Positions 5,767 to 13,631 of a stretch of DNA of 42,839 bases are shown one piece after another; the first letter of the stretch is position 1, and each line of letters starts with the position of its first letter. Source of the DNA: Clostridia bacterium. Lineage in GTDB: Bacteria > Bacillota > Clostridia > Oscillospirales > CAG-272. The DNA lies in contig JAFTCN010000030.1 of the NCBI GenBank assembly GCA_017454675.1, positions 1-42,839 on the forward strand. Direction: 5' to 3'. The notes under the pieces were generated by a model that had not been told where the DNA came from, did not search any database, and worked only from the letters and a program-made list of their open reading frames with translations. The position numbers were made by a program, and so were the translations under genes.

Positions 5767-7041
5767 TTGATCGGAAAGTATAAACCGAGAATTGCCGACG
5801 CCATTCTTGAACAGAAGCTGGAAGGCAAGGGCGCTGTTTTGATCGAAGGTCCGAAATGGTGCGGCAAAACCACGACTGCAGAGCAAATAGCAAAAAGCGT
5901 TTTGTATATGGATGATTCCGAGACGAAAGATCAGAATGTCGCGATGGCATCGGTCAGCCCGAAACGGTTGTTGAAGGGCGAAACGCCGCGACTGATCGAC
6001 GAATGGCAGATCGCGCCGAAGCTTTGGGACGCGATCCGGTTTGAAGTCGATCACAGAAATGAACTCGGACAGTTTGTTCTGACCGGGTCTGCGGTCCCTC
6101 CCGATACTACCGAGATCACTCACTCCGGGACCGGACGCTTTACCTGGCTGACAATGCGACCGATGACTCTTTTTGAATCGGGAGATTCTACAGGCGAAGT
6201 CAGTCTGGGTGCGCTGTTCAGTGATCCGTCGGTTGACGGAGAGAGCAAGACAGAGCTGTCCCGTCTGGCGTTTCTGATTTGCCGAGGAGGATGGCCGCAG
6301 GCCGTCGCGCTGCGCGATGAAATTGCTCTCGAACAGGCTTTTGATTATTTTGAAGGGGTGGTGCGTTCAGATATCAACCGCGCCGATGGCATTCGCAAAG
6401 ATCCAGAAAGAGTTATCAGACTGATGCGGTCGTTTGCCAGAAATCAGGGTTCACAAATAGCCAACACTGTTATTGCAAGAGATATCGGATCCAACGAATC
6501 GGGAACGCTGGACGAAGAAACTGTCTCTTTATATATCAAAGCTTTGAAGAGGATATTTGTTATCGAGGATATGACCGCATGGAATCCGAACCTGCGTTCA
6601 AAAACCGCGATAAGGACGTCAGACACAAGATATTTTGTCGATCCTTCGATCGCCGTTGCGGCGCTCGGAATCGGTCCGGAAGATCTGTTGAATGATCTCA
6701 ACACGTTCGGACTGATGTTTGAGGCCCTTTGCGTCAGGGATCTGCGTGTTTACGCCGATTCTCTCAATGGTCAGGTCTATCACTATCGGGATAAAAACGG
6801 ACTTGAATGCGACGCAGTGGTCCACCTTCGCAACGGTGCTTACGGTCTGATCGAAATAAAACTCGGCGGTGAAAAGCTGATAGAAGAAGGAGCCGCTACA
6901 CTGAAGGAATTGAGTAACAAGATCGATACGACGAAAATGAAAGCTCCGTCCTTTTTGATGGTCCTGACAGGTTCCGGCAACTATGCATACCGCCGTCAGG
7001 ACGGTGTTCTTGTCGTTCCGGTTACGACCCTGAAAAACTGA
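5767..7041 (+). CDS. AAA ATPase with DUF4143 C-terminal domain
   Basis: At 424 residues this is a full-length member of the AAA_14-DUF4143 family. The Walker A motif is GPKWCGKT (28-35), the Walker-B-like segment is LIDEWQ (76-81), and the sensor-like motif FVLTGSA is at about 103-109. The C-terminal DUF4143 part ends in a PD-(D/E)xK-like fold signature: E347, D349 and E363-x-K365 in ECDAVVHL...LIEIKLGG. The nuclease fold is usually thought degenerate and the cellular role is not known. The start is TTG 5767 with AGGAGG 7-8 bases upstream. It is an isolated gene with its own promoter and the 23-bp repeat array. A distant relative, partly rearranged, lies at the other end of the window (42166-42839). 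Confidence 0.88.
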   Translation: MIGKYKPRIADAILEQKLEGKGAVLIEGPKWCGKTTTAEQIAKSVLYMDDSETKDQNVAMASVSPKRLLKGETPRLIDEWQIAPKLWDAIRFEVDHRNELGQFVLTGSAVPPDTTEITHSGTGRFTWLTMRPMTLFESGDSTGEVSLGALFSDPSVDGESKTELSRLAFLICRGGWPQAVALRDEIALEQAFDYFEGVVRSDINRADGIRKDPERVIRLMRSFARNQGSQIANTVIARDIGSNESGTLDEETVSLYIKALKRIFVIEDMTAWNPNLRSKTAIRTSDTRYFVDPSIAVAALGIGPEDLLNDLNTFGLMFEALCVRDLRVYADSLNGQVYHYRDKNGLECDAVVHLRNGAYGLIEIKLGGEKLIEEGAATLKELSNKIDTTKMKAPSFLMVLTGSGNYAYRRQDGVLVVPVTTLKN

Positions 7042-7094
7042 ATCGCTGCAATGACGCGACACGACGGAAAAAACTGTTTCCCGGAGGAAGGATA

Positions 7095-7123
7095 ATGACT
7101 TTAAGGCCGGTTTGTGATATAAT
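7095..7123 (+). promoter_or_regulatory. Extended -10 promoter ahead of the 7204 gene
   Basis: TATAAT (7118-7123) is preceded by TGA (extended -10). A weak -35, ATGACT (7095-7100), lies 17 bp upstream. The stretch GTTTGTGATATAAT recurs nearly exactly in the promoter at 1640-1653. Confidence 0.6.
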
Positions 7124-7191
7124 AGAGTAACTATAATAAATATCTTCGTGAAAAAAGTCCGGACCGGGACCGACATTCAGTTCCCCGTCCC

Positions 7192-7239
7192 GGAGGTCTT
7201 CCGATGACACTCACAGAAAACAAGAAAGAAATAAACGAA
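7192..7239 (+). repeat. Shared initiation cassette, copy 2
   Basis: Second copy of the ribosome site, start codon and first 12 codons seen at 263-310 (42 of 48 positions equal). See that entry. Confidence 0.8.
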
Positions 7240-8001
7240 GATCCCGTGACGGACGGAGGGGTTGCCGAAGCCGGAAAAAGTGACGGCTCATCCGGCGTCG
7301 CGGAGGCCGGCGGAGTACTCTTCTCGCCCGAGGACATCGGCGCGGCCGGGAGGTTCCTTCCGGCGATGATCACGCTCGCGCTGATCCTTGCCGTCGCGTC
7401 TGCGGCGGCTGCCGTCGTGTCGGCGGAGGGCGTGCGGCTGCCCGTCGCGATGTTCTGCGCGGTGCCCGTCGCGGTATCGGTCGCGTCGGTCATCATCATG
7501 ATCCCCGCGGCATTCGCCCGCCGGGGACGTCGGGTCTATAACGCGTCGAGGATATATCTCACCTTCGCGAAGGTCTTCTCGCTTCTGTACGCGCTGACCG
7601 ACACCCTGCTCGCGGCGCTGGTGCTCGCGGTGAGCATCGTCCTCTCTATGGCGGTGAAGCTGCTCGCGGAGTGGTCGGCGAAGGCCGTCGAGGCGGTGAA
7701 GAACAACGAGCTCGTGGTGAAGTTCATCGAGGCCGACGGCACAGGAGCCGTGAAGCGCCTCTTCGGGCGGCTCTCGCGCTTTCTCATCAGCCTCATCCCG
7801 GAGGAGGGGATGAAGGCCATCGGGATCGCGCGGTGGATCGCGGAGCACAGGGGAGCTCTCACCGCTGCGCTCATAGCCGCGGCGGCTCTCATCTTCCTCA
7901 CGGTCGGCGTCTCGACCGTCTTCCGGCATATATACTACGCCGGCCTGCGCGGCAGGCTCAGGCGTCTGTGCGCGGGATATTTCGCGTCGGTGAAAGAATA
8001 G
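7204..8001 (+). CDS. Multi-pass membrane protein of unknown function
   Basis: The product is 265 residues. A cytoplasmic N-terminal tail of about 45 residues is followed by hydrophobic segments near 50-75, 80-105, 125-150 and 225-250, and a basic C-terminal end (GLRGRLRRLCAGYF). No family was recognised. The start has GGAGG 7 bases upstream and belongs to the duplicated initiation cassette. The gene ends with TAG at 7999-8001, and the same frame then stays open for another 93 codons into a lysine/arginine-rich stretch and two further hydrophobic segments. The true gene may be longer, or a second small gene may follow. Confidence 0.65.
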   Translation: MTLTENKKEINEDPVTDGGVAEAGKSDGSSGVAEAGGVLFSPEDIGAAGRFLPAMITLALILAVASAAAAVVSAEGVRLPVAMFCAVPVAVSVASVIIMIPAAFARRGRRVYNASRIYLTFAKVFSLLYALTDTLLAALVLAVSIVLSMAVKLLAEWSAKAVEAVKNNELVVKFIEADGTGAVKRLFGRLSRFLISLIPEEGMKAIGIARWIAEHRGALTAALIAAAALIFLTVGVSTVFRHIYYAGLRGRLRRLCAGYFASVKE

Positions 8002-8121
8002 GAAGAGAAGAATAGGAAAAGGAAAAAGAAAAAGAAGGACCCGAAGCCTCGAAAAGAAGGAAAAGGAAAAGAAGAAAGAGAAGGAAAACGGGAGAAGAGG
8101 CGACAAGGACGCCGCAGGGCC

Positions 8122-8283
8122 GTGACCGTCATTGCCCTTGTATCCTTCGCGCTGCGCGCCGCGCTGCTCTTCTTCATCGACGGATGGCTCGCCGCGATGA
8201 CGGCCTTCCTGTGCGCGGCGGCGCTGCTCTTCGCGGCGCTGACAGCGAGAGCGGAGAGAGAGAAAGAAGAAAAAGAAAAATAA
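8122..8283 (+). CDS. Possible small two-helix membrane protein, in frame with the preceding gene
   Basis: From GTG 8122 to TAA 8283 the frame encodes 53 residues with two hydrophobic segments (VIALVSFALRAALLFF and MTAFLCAAALLFAAL) and a charged tail. It is in the same frame as the 7204 gene. The 40 codons between the TAG at 8001 and this GTG are all sense codons and encode an almost uninterrupted Lys/Arg/Glu tract. The ribosome site (AAGGA, about 13 bases upstream) is weak. It may be an independent gene or a part of the upstream gene separated by an amber codon. Confidence 0.4.
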   Translation: MTVIALVSFALRAALLFFIDGWLAAMTAFLCAAALLFAALTARAEREKEEKEK

Positions 8284-8402
8284 AGAAGAGGAAGAGAGCA
8301 GGGACCCGCAGCCGGTCTGCAGTTAAAATCATAAAACCCGACAAATGATACACGGGGCCGCCCGAGGACGGTCCGCCAAAAAGGGAGGTAAGAGGTAACA
8401 AA

Positions 8403-9965
8403 ATGAGAAAAGCACGCAAACTCACGCTACTTGTCACCGGCGCGCTGATCGTATGCGCCGCGATGCTTCTTGCGTCATGCGATCTTATCAATATCACGGT
8501 AAACCGCGCCGACTCCACATCGGCCGCCCCCGGAACGGCGGCGGGTACGCCTGCGGTGACGCCGGCGGACAGCTCATCGGAAGCTCCAGATCCGGAGGGC
8601 GCTCCGCTCGACGCGGCACAGATCATTTCACTTCTGGGCGGCGAATGGGTCCGCACTGAAGTAGCGACCATCGAGTATTTCAGGGCGCGCGGTGAGGCCG
8701 GCGGAAAGGTCGCGGTCTTCTTCGGCGACCGCACCGCCGAAAGATCCGAGAGGGAGCTGACCGTCGTCAGTATGACGGAGAGCAAAGTGACGCCGGGTCG
8801 CTATTCCCTCGTTCTGGGCGACAGGCTCGACGGGACCGGCGAGCATGCCTTCACGCTCACCTTCTCTGACGGAAGCAGAATGCTCGACGTCGACGACGGC
8901 GAGGGCGAGGTGCGCCGGTTCACTCAGCTGACTCCGGGATACGAGACAGTCGATCCCGCATCGTTCGCGAAGGACCGGAAGGGCGCCTGGTCGGCGTCCG
9001 ACGGCGATTTCATCAATTTCTCCGACGAGAAGCCGGTGATAATGTTCGGCGTCTGGAATTCCGGCGGGGACTTCCCGGTCGCGGAGATCAAAGAGGTCAG
9101 AAAGTACAGTGAAGATCATTACGAGCTGACGCTCATGTCTGACGGCGACGACAGGGGCCGCGAATACGTACTCGATCCGAAGGCGTCGGGAGACGGTATG
9201 AGATTCGGCGCGATCGGCACGCCCGGCAAGGATTACATATTCGACATCGACCGTCAGTTCCCCGAGCCGGTATCATCGTCAGAGTTCATGGGTTACGTGC
9301 GCGGGATCTGGTTCGGCAACTCGGATACCGACGACTACATAGTGTTCAGGATGGGTGAGGGCCAGACGATACCTACCCTGTTCTTCGGAAACCGTCGCAG
9401 CGAAGGGGATATGGGAGCCTATGCGGTCACCGGATGCTCATCGAACCGCAGGGGCACGCATTTCGTCATCACACTGGGCCGTCCCGAGAATCTCGGCGAT
9501 CTCCGCACCGTCGAGGCGGATCTCACCGGCGCCGGGCGGTATCTCACGGTCGACCTTCAGGACGGCCGCGGCGAGAAGACGTATGAGTTCTACGGCGGCG
9601 AAGAGATCATACAGGCGACCCCGGCGACCTATTCCAGGCTCCATCCGGGGACATATGCGGTCCGCAGCCTGACGCAGAGCTACGCCTTCCTGCATTTCTA
9701 CGGCAAAGACGGTGTGACATACATGATCCGCTCGACGGGGATCGAGCTGAAGACATACAGGATCATCACGTCCTACACGATCAAGGGCGGGCAGCGCGAC
9801 GGCGAGACAAAGCTCGTCATGCGCTCGGCCGAGACCGGACAGCCGGAATTCGCTTATATGAGATACAAAGACGATTTTAAGACGATAGAATTCTGGACCG
9901 GGGCCGAAGCGCATACCTACTACTATTACGATCCGGACCGCCCGTACCCGCCCGACCTGCAGTGA
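8403..9965 (+). CDS. Lipoprotein with four tandem beta-rich repeats
   Basis: This 520-residue secreted lipoprotein has a lipobox LASC with acylated Cys 26, then a Ser/Thr/Ala/Pro linker to about residue 70. Four consecutive units of about 107-115 residues follow, each opening with a Gly-aromatic motif: GEW at about 80, GAW at 194, GIW at 301 and GTY at 416. Each unit has alternating short strands and a central YF/NF/FR-type strand followed by a VxVFFG- or LFFG-like strand. The pattern recalls lipocalin-like small beta-barrel repeats, but I cannot name a family. It probably sits on the outer face of the membrane and binds a ligand or wall component. Ribosome site AGAGG lies 7 bases before ATG 8403. 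Confidence 0.75.
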   Translation: MRKARKLTLLVTGALIVCAAMLLASCDLINITVNRADSTSAAPGTAAGTPAVTPADSSSEAPDPEGAPLDAAQIISLLGGEWVRTEVATIEYFRARGEAGGKVAVFFGDRTAERSERELTVVSMTESKVTPGRYSLVLGDRLDGTGEHAFTLTFSDGSRMLDVDDGEGEVRRFTQLTPGYETVDPASFAKDRKGAWSASDGDFINFSDEKPVIMFGVWNSGGDFPVAEIKEVRKYSEDHYELTLMSDGDDRGREYVLDPKASGDGMRFGAIGTPGKDYIFDIDRQFPEPVSSSEFMGYVRGIWFGNSDTDDYIVFRMGEGQTIPTLFFGNRRSEGDMGAYAVTGCSSNRRGTHFVITLGRPENLGDLRTVEADLTGAGRYLTVDLQDGRGEKTYEFYGGEEIIQATPATYSRLHPGTYAVRSLTQSYAFLHFYGKDGVTYMIRSTGIELKTYRIITSYTIKGGQRDGETKLVMRSAETGQPEFAYMRYKDDFKTIEFWTGAEAHTYYYYDPDRPYPPDLQ

Positions 9966-10050
9966 CGTGATGCCCCGCGGGGGGTGGGCACCGGCCGGCA
10001 AGGGCAAAGGCAAGGGCAAAGAATAAAAGAGAAAGCAAGAGTTCCAATAC

Positions 10051-11235
10051 ATGGATAAAGAGACAGAACGCCCGTCGGGGCTCACCGGCGAGCTGCGGGA
10101 CATCGCGGGATGCTTCCGGGTGAAGGGCAGGGCGGAAGACGCCTTTGCCATCACCAAGGGCTATGTCAACCGTACATACTGCGTCGTGACGCGCGACGAC
10201 GACGGCACCGTATCCAAATACCTGCTGCAGAAGATCAACACGAACGTCTTCCGCGACGTCGATGCCCTGACGGAGAATTTCCGTCTGACGACGGAGCACC
10301 TGCGGGACCGCTTCATCCTGCCCGGAAGTCACGGCGGACCGTCGGTGCAGACGGCCGTCGAGACGGTAGACGGCGGGATGTACCTGCGGCGCGGCGGGTG
10401 CTGGCGCATGATGTCCTACCTCGACGGCGTATATTCGCTCGACATACCCGACTCGGAAGAGACCTTCTTTGAGACCGGGCGGGCGTTCGGAAAGTTCGCA
10501 CGCGAGATGTCGGACGTCGACGTGAACGACGTGAAGACCGTCATCCCGCACTTCCACGACACGCCGCGGCGCTACCGCGACCTCGAGGCGGCGGTAGCCC
10601 GCGACGCCGCCGGGAGAGTTTCGTCGGTACTGCCCGAGATCGGTTTCGTCAGGGAGCACGCGCCGAGGCTCGGGATCATCGGTTCGGCGCTCGATTCGGG
10701 GATGATCCCCTACCGCGTCTGCCACAACGACTGCTCGCTCAACAACGTGCTCTTCGACGCGACCACGCACCTGCCCGGGGCGGTCATCGATCTCGACACC
10801 GTTATGCCGTCGACGCCGCTCTACGACTTCGGCGACAGCATGCGCATCGGGACGAATACCGCGAAGGACGACGAAAAGGACCTGTCGAAGGTGAGCTGCG
10901 ACCTGTCGATGTACGAGGCGTACGCGAGGGGGTATCTCGGGGAATGCGGATCGATGCTCACGGAGGCCGAACTGCTCCTCCTGCCGTACGCGGCGCCCGT
11001 CATAACGTCGGAGGACGGGATACGGTTCCTCGCCGACCACATCGACGGCGACACCTATTACAACATCCTCTATCCCGGGCAGAACCTCGACCGCGCGAGG
11101 ACGCAGCTCGCGCTGCTGGCCGACATGGAAAAGAAGCTCCCGGAGATAAAGAAGATACTGCACGGACTGTACGAGCGCCAGGGACTTCCGGTGCCGGACG
11201 GCTTTTACGCCGCCCGCGGCGGATGGGACGCGTGA
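10051..11235 (+). CDS. nahK: N-acetylhexosamine 1-kinase-like phosphotransferase (NahK type)
   Basis: The 394-residue product has an aminoglycoside-phosphotransferase-like fold. The N-lobe carries GYVNRTYCV and KYLLQKINTNVF (nucleotide loop and lysine). The catalytic HND is at residues 225-227 in CHNDCSLNNVLFD, and the metal-binding IDLDT is at 246-250. The whole matches NahK, which phosphorylates GlcNAc/GalNAc at C1 in the galacto/lacto-N-biose pathway. It is followed 37 bp later by a sugar-1-phosphate nucleotidyltransferase, the expected next step to a UDP-sugar. The exact substrate cannot be read from sequence, and homoserine-kinase-like or choline-kinase-like enzymes are the main alternatives. 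The upstream spacer contains two copies of a 12-bp purine-rich unit near 9998-10021. Confidence 0.78.
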   Translation: MDKETERPSGLTGELRDIAGCFRVKGRAEDAFAITKGYVNRTYCVVTRDDDGTVSKYLLQKINTNVFRDVDALTENFRLTTEHLRDRFILPGSHGGPSVQTAVETVDGGMYLRRGGCWRMMSYLDGVYSLDIPDSEETFFETGRAFGKFAREMSDVDVNDVKTVIPHFHDTPRRYRDLEAAVARDAAGRVSSVLPEIGFVREHAPRLGIIGSALDSGMIPYRVCHNDCSLNNVLFDATTHLPGAVIDLDTVMPSTPLYDFGDSMRIGTNTAKDDEKDLSKVSCDLSMYEAYARGYLGECGSMLTEAELLLLPYAAPVITSEDGIRFLADHIDGDTYYNILYPGQNLDRARTQLALLADMEKKLPEIKKILHGLYERQGLPVPDGFYAARGGWDA

Positions 11236-11272
11236 GCGCACAGAAGACTTCAGCGTGAGAGAAGGCGGACCG

Positions 11273-12037
11273 ATGGAAACGGACGGTTTGAGAGTCATAA
11301 TACCCGCGGCGGGGAAGGGCCGGAGGCTCGGTTCCGACGTCACGGGAATGCCGAAGGCGATGTACCGGGCGTGCGGAAAGCCGCTGCTAGAGACGGTGCT
11401 GGAGCAGCTTGATTTCGTCCGGAAGAAGGATATCTATATCGTCGTCGGATATGAGAAGGAGAAGATAATCTCGTATTTCGGCGACGGATACAGCTACGTG
11501 GAGCAGAAGGAGCAGCTCGGCACCGGACACGCTGTCGAGGTGTGCCGGCCCTGTTTCGAAGGCTTCGACGGGACCGTACTCGTGACCTTCGGCGACATGC
11601 CCCTCTTCCGCCGCGGCCCGATGAAGGAGCTTTGCGAATACCGCGCCGCGTCGGGCGCGGCGTGCGTCCTCATGACGGCGGAGAACCCCGAGCTCGACAT
11701 GTGGGCGAGGATAGTCAGGGACGGCGAAGGGCGGTTCAGCGCCGTCGTCGAAGGCCGCGACTGCACCCCTGAACAGGCGAAGATCCGCGAGCTCTTCTCG
11801 GGCGTCGCGGCATTCGACAGCAGGAAGCTGTTCGCCGTGCTGGGAGAGGTCGACCGCGACAACGCGCAGCACGAATACTATCTCACCGAAGTCCCAGAGA
11901 TCATGGCGCGCAGGGGGTGGACCGTCGAGACCCGCATGACGGCAGACGGAGACGACCTGCGCGGCGTCAACACCCCGGAGGATCTCCGCGTATGCGAGGA
12001 GATCATGAGGCGGAGAGAAACCGGCGTCTCAGGGTAA
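11273..12037 (+). CDS. Sugar-1-phosphate nucleotidyltransferase (GlmU N-terminal type)
   Basis: The 254-residue product is only a nucleotidyltransferase domain. The signature PAAGKGRRLGSD (11-22) is followed by a conserved lysine in MPKAM. QLGTGHAV binds the uridine, GDMPLFR carries the metal-binding aspartate, and GVNTPEDLR near the end resembles GlmU's final metal site. The hexapeptide acetyltransferase domain of GlmU is absent. Next to a NahK-like kinase it most likely makes UDP-GlcNAc/GalNAc from the 1-phosphate. ATG 11273 is preferred to GTG 11255 because AAGGCGG lies just upstream. Confidence 0.75.
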   Translation: METDGLRVIIPAAGKGRRLGSDVTGMPKAMYRACGKPLLETVLEQLDFVRKKDIYIVVGYEKEKIISYFGDGYSYVEQKEQLGTGHAVEVCRPCFEGFDGTVLVTFGDMPLFRRGPMKELCEYRAASGAACVLMTAENPELDMWARIVRDGEGRFSAVVEGRDCTPEQAKIRELFSGVAAFDSRKLFAVLGEVDRDNAQHEYYLTEVPEIMARRGWTVETRMTADGDDLRGVNTPEDLRVCEEIMRRRETGVSG

Positions 12038-12044
12038 GCCGGGT

Positions 12045-12082
12045 AAAAAGACCCCGGAAGCGACGGTAATTTCGCTTCCGGG
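12045..12082 (-). terminator. Terminator between convergent genes
   Basis: There is an 11-bp perfect stem, CCCGGAAGCGA (12053-12063) with TCGCTTCCGGG (12072-12082). On the minus strand it is followed by TCTTTTT. It ends the higBA operon and probably also blocks the plus-strand operon. Confidence 0.8.
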
Positions 12083-12107
12083 ACATTTGAATGAGCAAGC
12101 GGGATCT

Positions 12108-13211
12108 TCAGGATTCCGACCACTTGTATCTTGTTCTGTATTTGGCAAACGTTTCCCAGGGTATTATTCCGTCGTTCTGGAGTCTGCCTATGACTATACA
12201 CGGCGGCACGCCCTGGGATCCGGCGAATCCTTCTATGTCGGAGAGTTTGATACTGCCGTTGTGCATGCAGGCGAAGTCGTTGTAGGCATCGCGATCGATC
12301 ATTGCGTCTTCCGCGAAGCGGTCCGCGGCGGCCTCTCTCTGATCATTGCTTTCACCGTGAACGTCGATGTAATCGTACGGGGACCTCAGATCTCCGTTGA
12401 CTATATGTCCGAGTTCATGAAAGAGCGAGAACCAGAATATATCGGCAAATGAACCGCGGAGCGTCAGTATCATGCGGTACGTGTCGTTCCCCTTGCGTTC
12501 GATATAACCGTGTACCGGTGCTCCCCTGAAGTTGCGCATAAGGCTGAAATTGATGCCGTATTCGGACAGCAGACTGTGCAGCGGTCTTTGAGGATCGGAG
12601 AGATCTTCGCACATTATTTTTTTGATGTCCGTCACGAGCTGACCTGCTTTTTCGGGGACGTATGCCGCCTTCAGGTGGCAATCGTCTCCGCGTTTGCACA
12701 GGCAGAGCCAGGCGCCGAATACGTATGGATCGACTATAGAGCTGCCGGAGATCCTGAAAGCTCCGGCAGGGATCAGTTTATTGAGATCTGTAAGATCGCT
12801 TACGCGGAGTATCTTTCGCAGGATGATTATCTTTCTCTCAGTACCTGCTTCCGAAGCGACGAGCCCCTTTTTCTTGAGAAACGAAACGATCTCGTGGAGC
12901 CTTCCGTAAACTTCTTTCTCTTCCTCTCGAACGGCCTCCTCTTCACCGGCTGCGAGAAGCTCGGCGTCGTAATTTGCCTGCAGGTTCAGCCAGAATGATC
13001 TGGGAACGTCCAGGGCATACTCAAGACCCAGCGCCAGGCTTTTGGATATATCTTTTTTTCCGCGGATCACGTCGCTCAGAAACGCTTCGGAAACGCCCGC
13101 CCTGTGAGCAAGCTCCTTTTGCGTCAGATCGCGTGTTTCTATCATATCCGCTATAGTTTCTCCCGGATGTATTATCAGGTCACGGGATATACCATGTCTC
13201 TTTTCCGCCAT
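12108..13211 (-). CDS. higA: HigA-type antitoxin fused to an ImmA/IrrE-like peptidase
   Basis: This 367-residue protein carries a HigA-family HTH over residues 12-85 (HPGETIADMIETRDLTQKEL, then SEAFLSDVIRGKKDISKSLA). Its long C-terminal region contains a zinc-peptidase motif, HELGH, at 265-269, followed by EAAADRFAEDAMI, the usual third-ligand helix. Simple HigA proteins are about 100 residues, so this is an antitoxin-peptidase fusion. HigA normally binds HigB and represses the shared promoter; a proteolytic switch releasing the toxin is inference. It overlaps the toxin gene by 32 bp and is translated after it, the usual toxin-first HigBA order. Confidence 0.85.
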   Translation of the reverse strand: MAEKRHGISRDLIIHPGETIADMIETRDLTQKELAHRAGVSEAFLSDVIRGKKDISKSLALGLEYALDVPRSFWLNLQANYDAELLAAGEEEAVREEEKEVYGRLHEIVSFLKKKGLVASEAGTERKIIILRKILRVSDLTDLNKLIPAGAFRISGSSIVDPYVFGAWLCLCKRGDDCHLKAAYVPEKAGQLVTDIKKIMCEDLSDPQRPLHSLLSEYGINFSLMRNFRGAPVHGYIERKGNDTYRMILTLRGSFADIFWFSLFHELGHIVNGDLRSPYDYIDVHGESNDQREAAADRFAEDAMIDRDAYNDFACMHNGSIKLSDIEGFAGSQGVPPCIVIGRLQNDGIIPWETFAKYRTRYKWSES

Positions 13212-13518
13212 GATAATCGACCAGTCCTTCTATCGTGATTTCGTTGCATAACAGTACATCGTTTTCATTGCCGCCGGGCCGTATTATCAGCCTGACGTTC
13301 CCCGTTATTCGAAGTGAATAACTGCCGGAACGGCTGCCTTTTAAAGGTTCCGGCTGACCCAGGCCGAGTTTTAAAAAGATTCCGAATGTATCGGAAGCTT
13401 TGAGTCTGTCTATGTGTTTTTTTACGGCTTTTACCCAGGCGAAGTCGATCTTTTTCTTCATTTCGCCGTAGTCATCAAAATAACGTTCTACTCTTTTGTT
13501 ACCGTAGATTATCCTCAA
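13180..13518 (-). CDS. higB: HigB/RelE family toxin
   Basis: This 112-residue RelE-superfamily toxin has the HigB fold pattern: KRVERYFDDYG near the start, a basic central strand region (LGLGQPEPLKGSRSGSYSLRI), NVRLIIRP, and the closing ITIEGLVDYHGGKETWYI. HigB proteins cleave mRNA on the ribosome. The start codon is TTG at 13516-13518. The gene is preceded by its own promoter (13581-13609, minus) and overlaps the antitoxin gene. The overlap and order indicate a complete toxin-antitoxin operon. Confidence 0.88.
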   Translation of the reverse strand: MRIIYGNKRVERYFDDYGEMKKKIDFAWVKAVKKHIDRLKASDTFGIFLKLGLGQPEPLKGSRSGSYSLRITGNVRLIIRPGGNENDVLLCNEITIEGLVDYHGGKETWYIP

Positions 13519-13580
13519 TAAACTGCCACCGCCGAATCTTTACGAAGGCTGAAAATCAGCCAATTGGTTAATTCGTATTT

Positions 13581-13613
13581 ATTATAACACACTTCCGGCG
13601 GAATGTCAAGTGT
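13581..13613 (-). promoter_or_regulatory. higBA promoter with operator-like inverted repeat
   Basis: On the minus strand, TTGACA (13604-13609) and TATAAT (13581-13586) are 17 bp apart. An inverted repeat, ACACTT (13589-13594) with AAGTGT (13608-13613), spans the spacer and the -35, a typical place for autorepression by HigA. The 113-bp gap also serves the divergent protease gene. Confidence 0.85.
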
Positions 13614-13631
13614 TTCCCGGGAAATAGAAAA

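Noticed and set aside
7288..8106. Long minus-strand frame opposite the 7204 membrane protein
   Set aside because: It is a by-product of GC-rich codon use. The predicted protein is a low-complexity Arg/Asp/Glu string with no family features, while the plus strand has a ribosome site, promoter and membrane helices.
9998..10022. 12-bp purine-rich tandem repeat before the NahK-like gene
   Set aside because: Two copies only. Purine-rich leaders without strong Shine-Dalgarno sites are common in this window (for example before 19099 and 31227), so it is not distinctive.
9877..11343. 488-codon minus-strand frame opposite the NahK-like gene
   Set aside because: The composition (Arg/Val/Glu-rich) is typical of antisense frames in GC-rich genes, and the plus strand has clear kinase motifs.
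12087..12998. Plus-strand frames opposite the higA gene
   Set aside because: They are complementary shadows. The minus strand has overlapping higB-higA, a promoter and a terminator.
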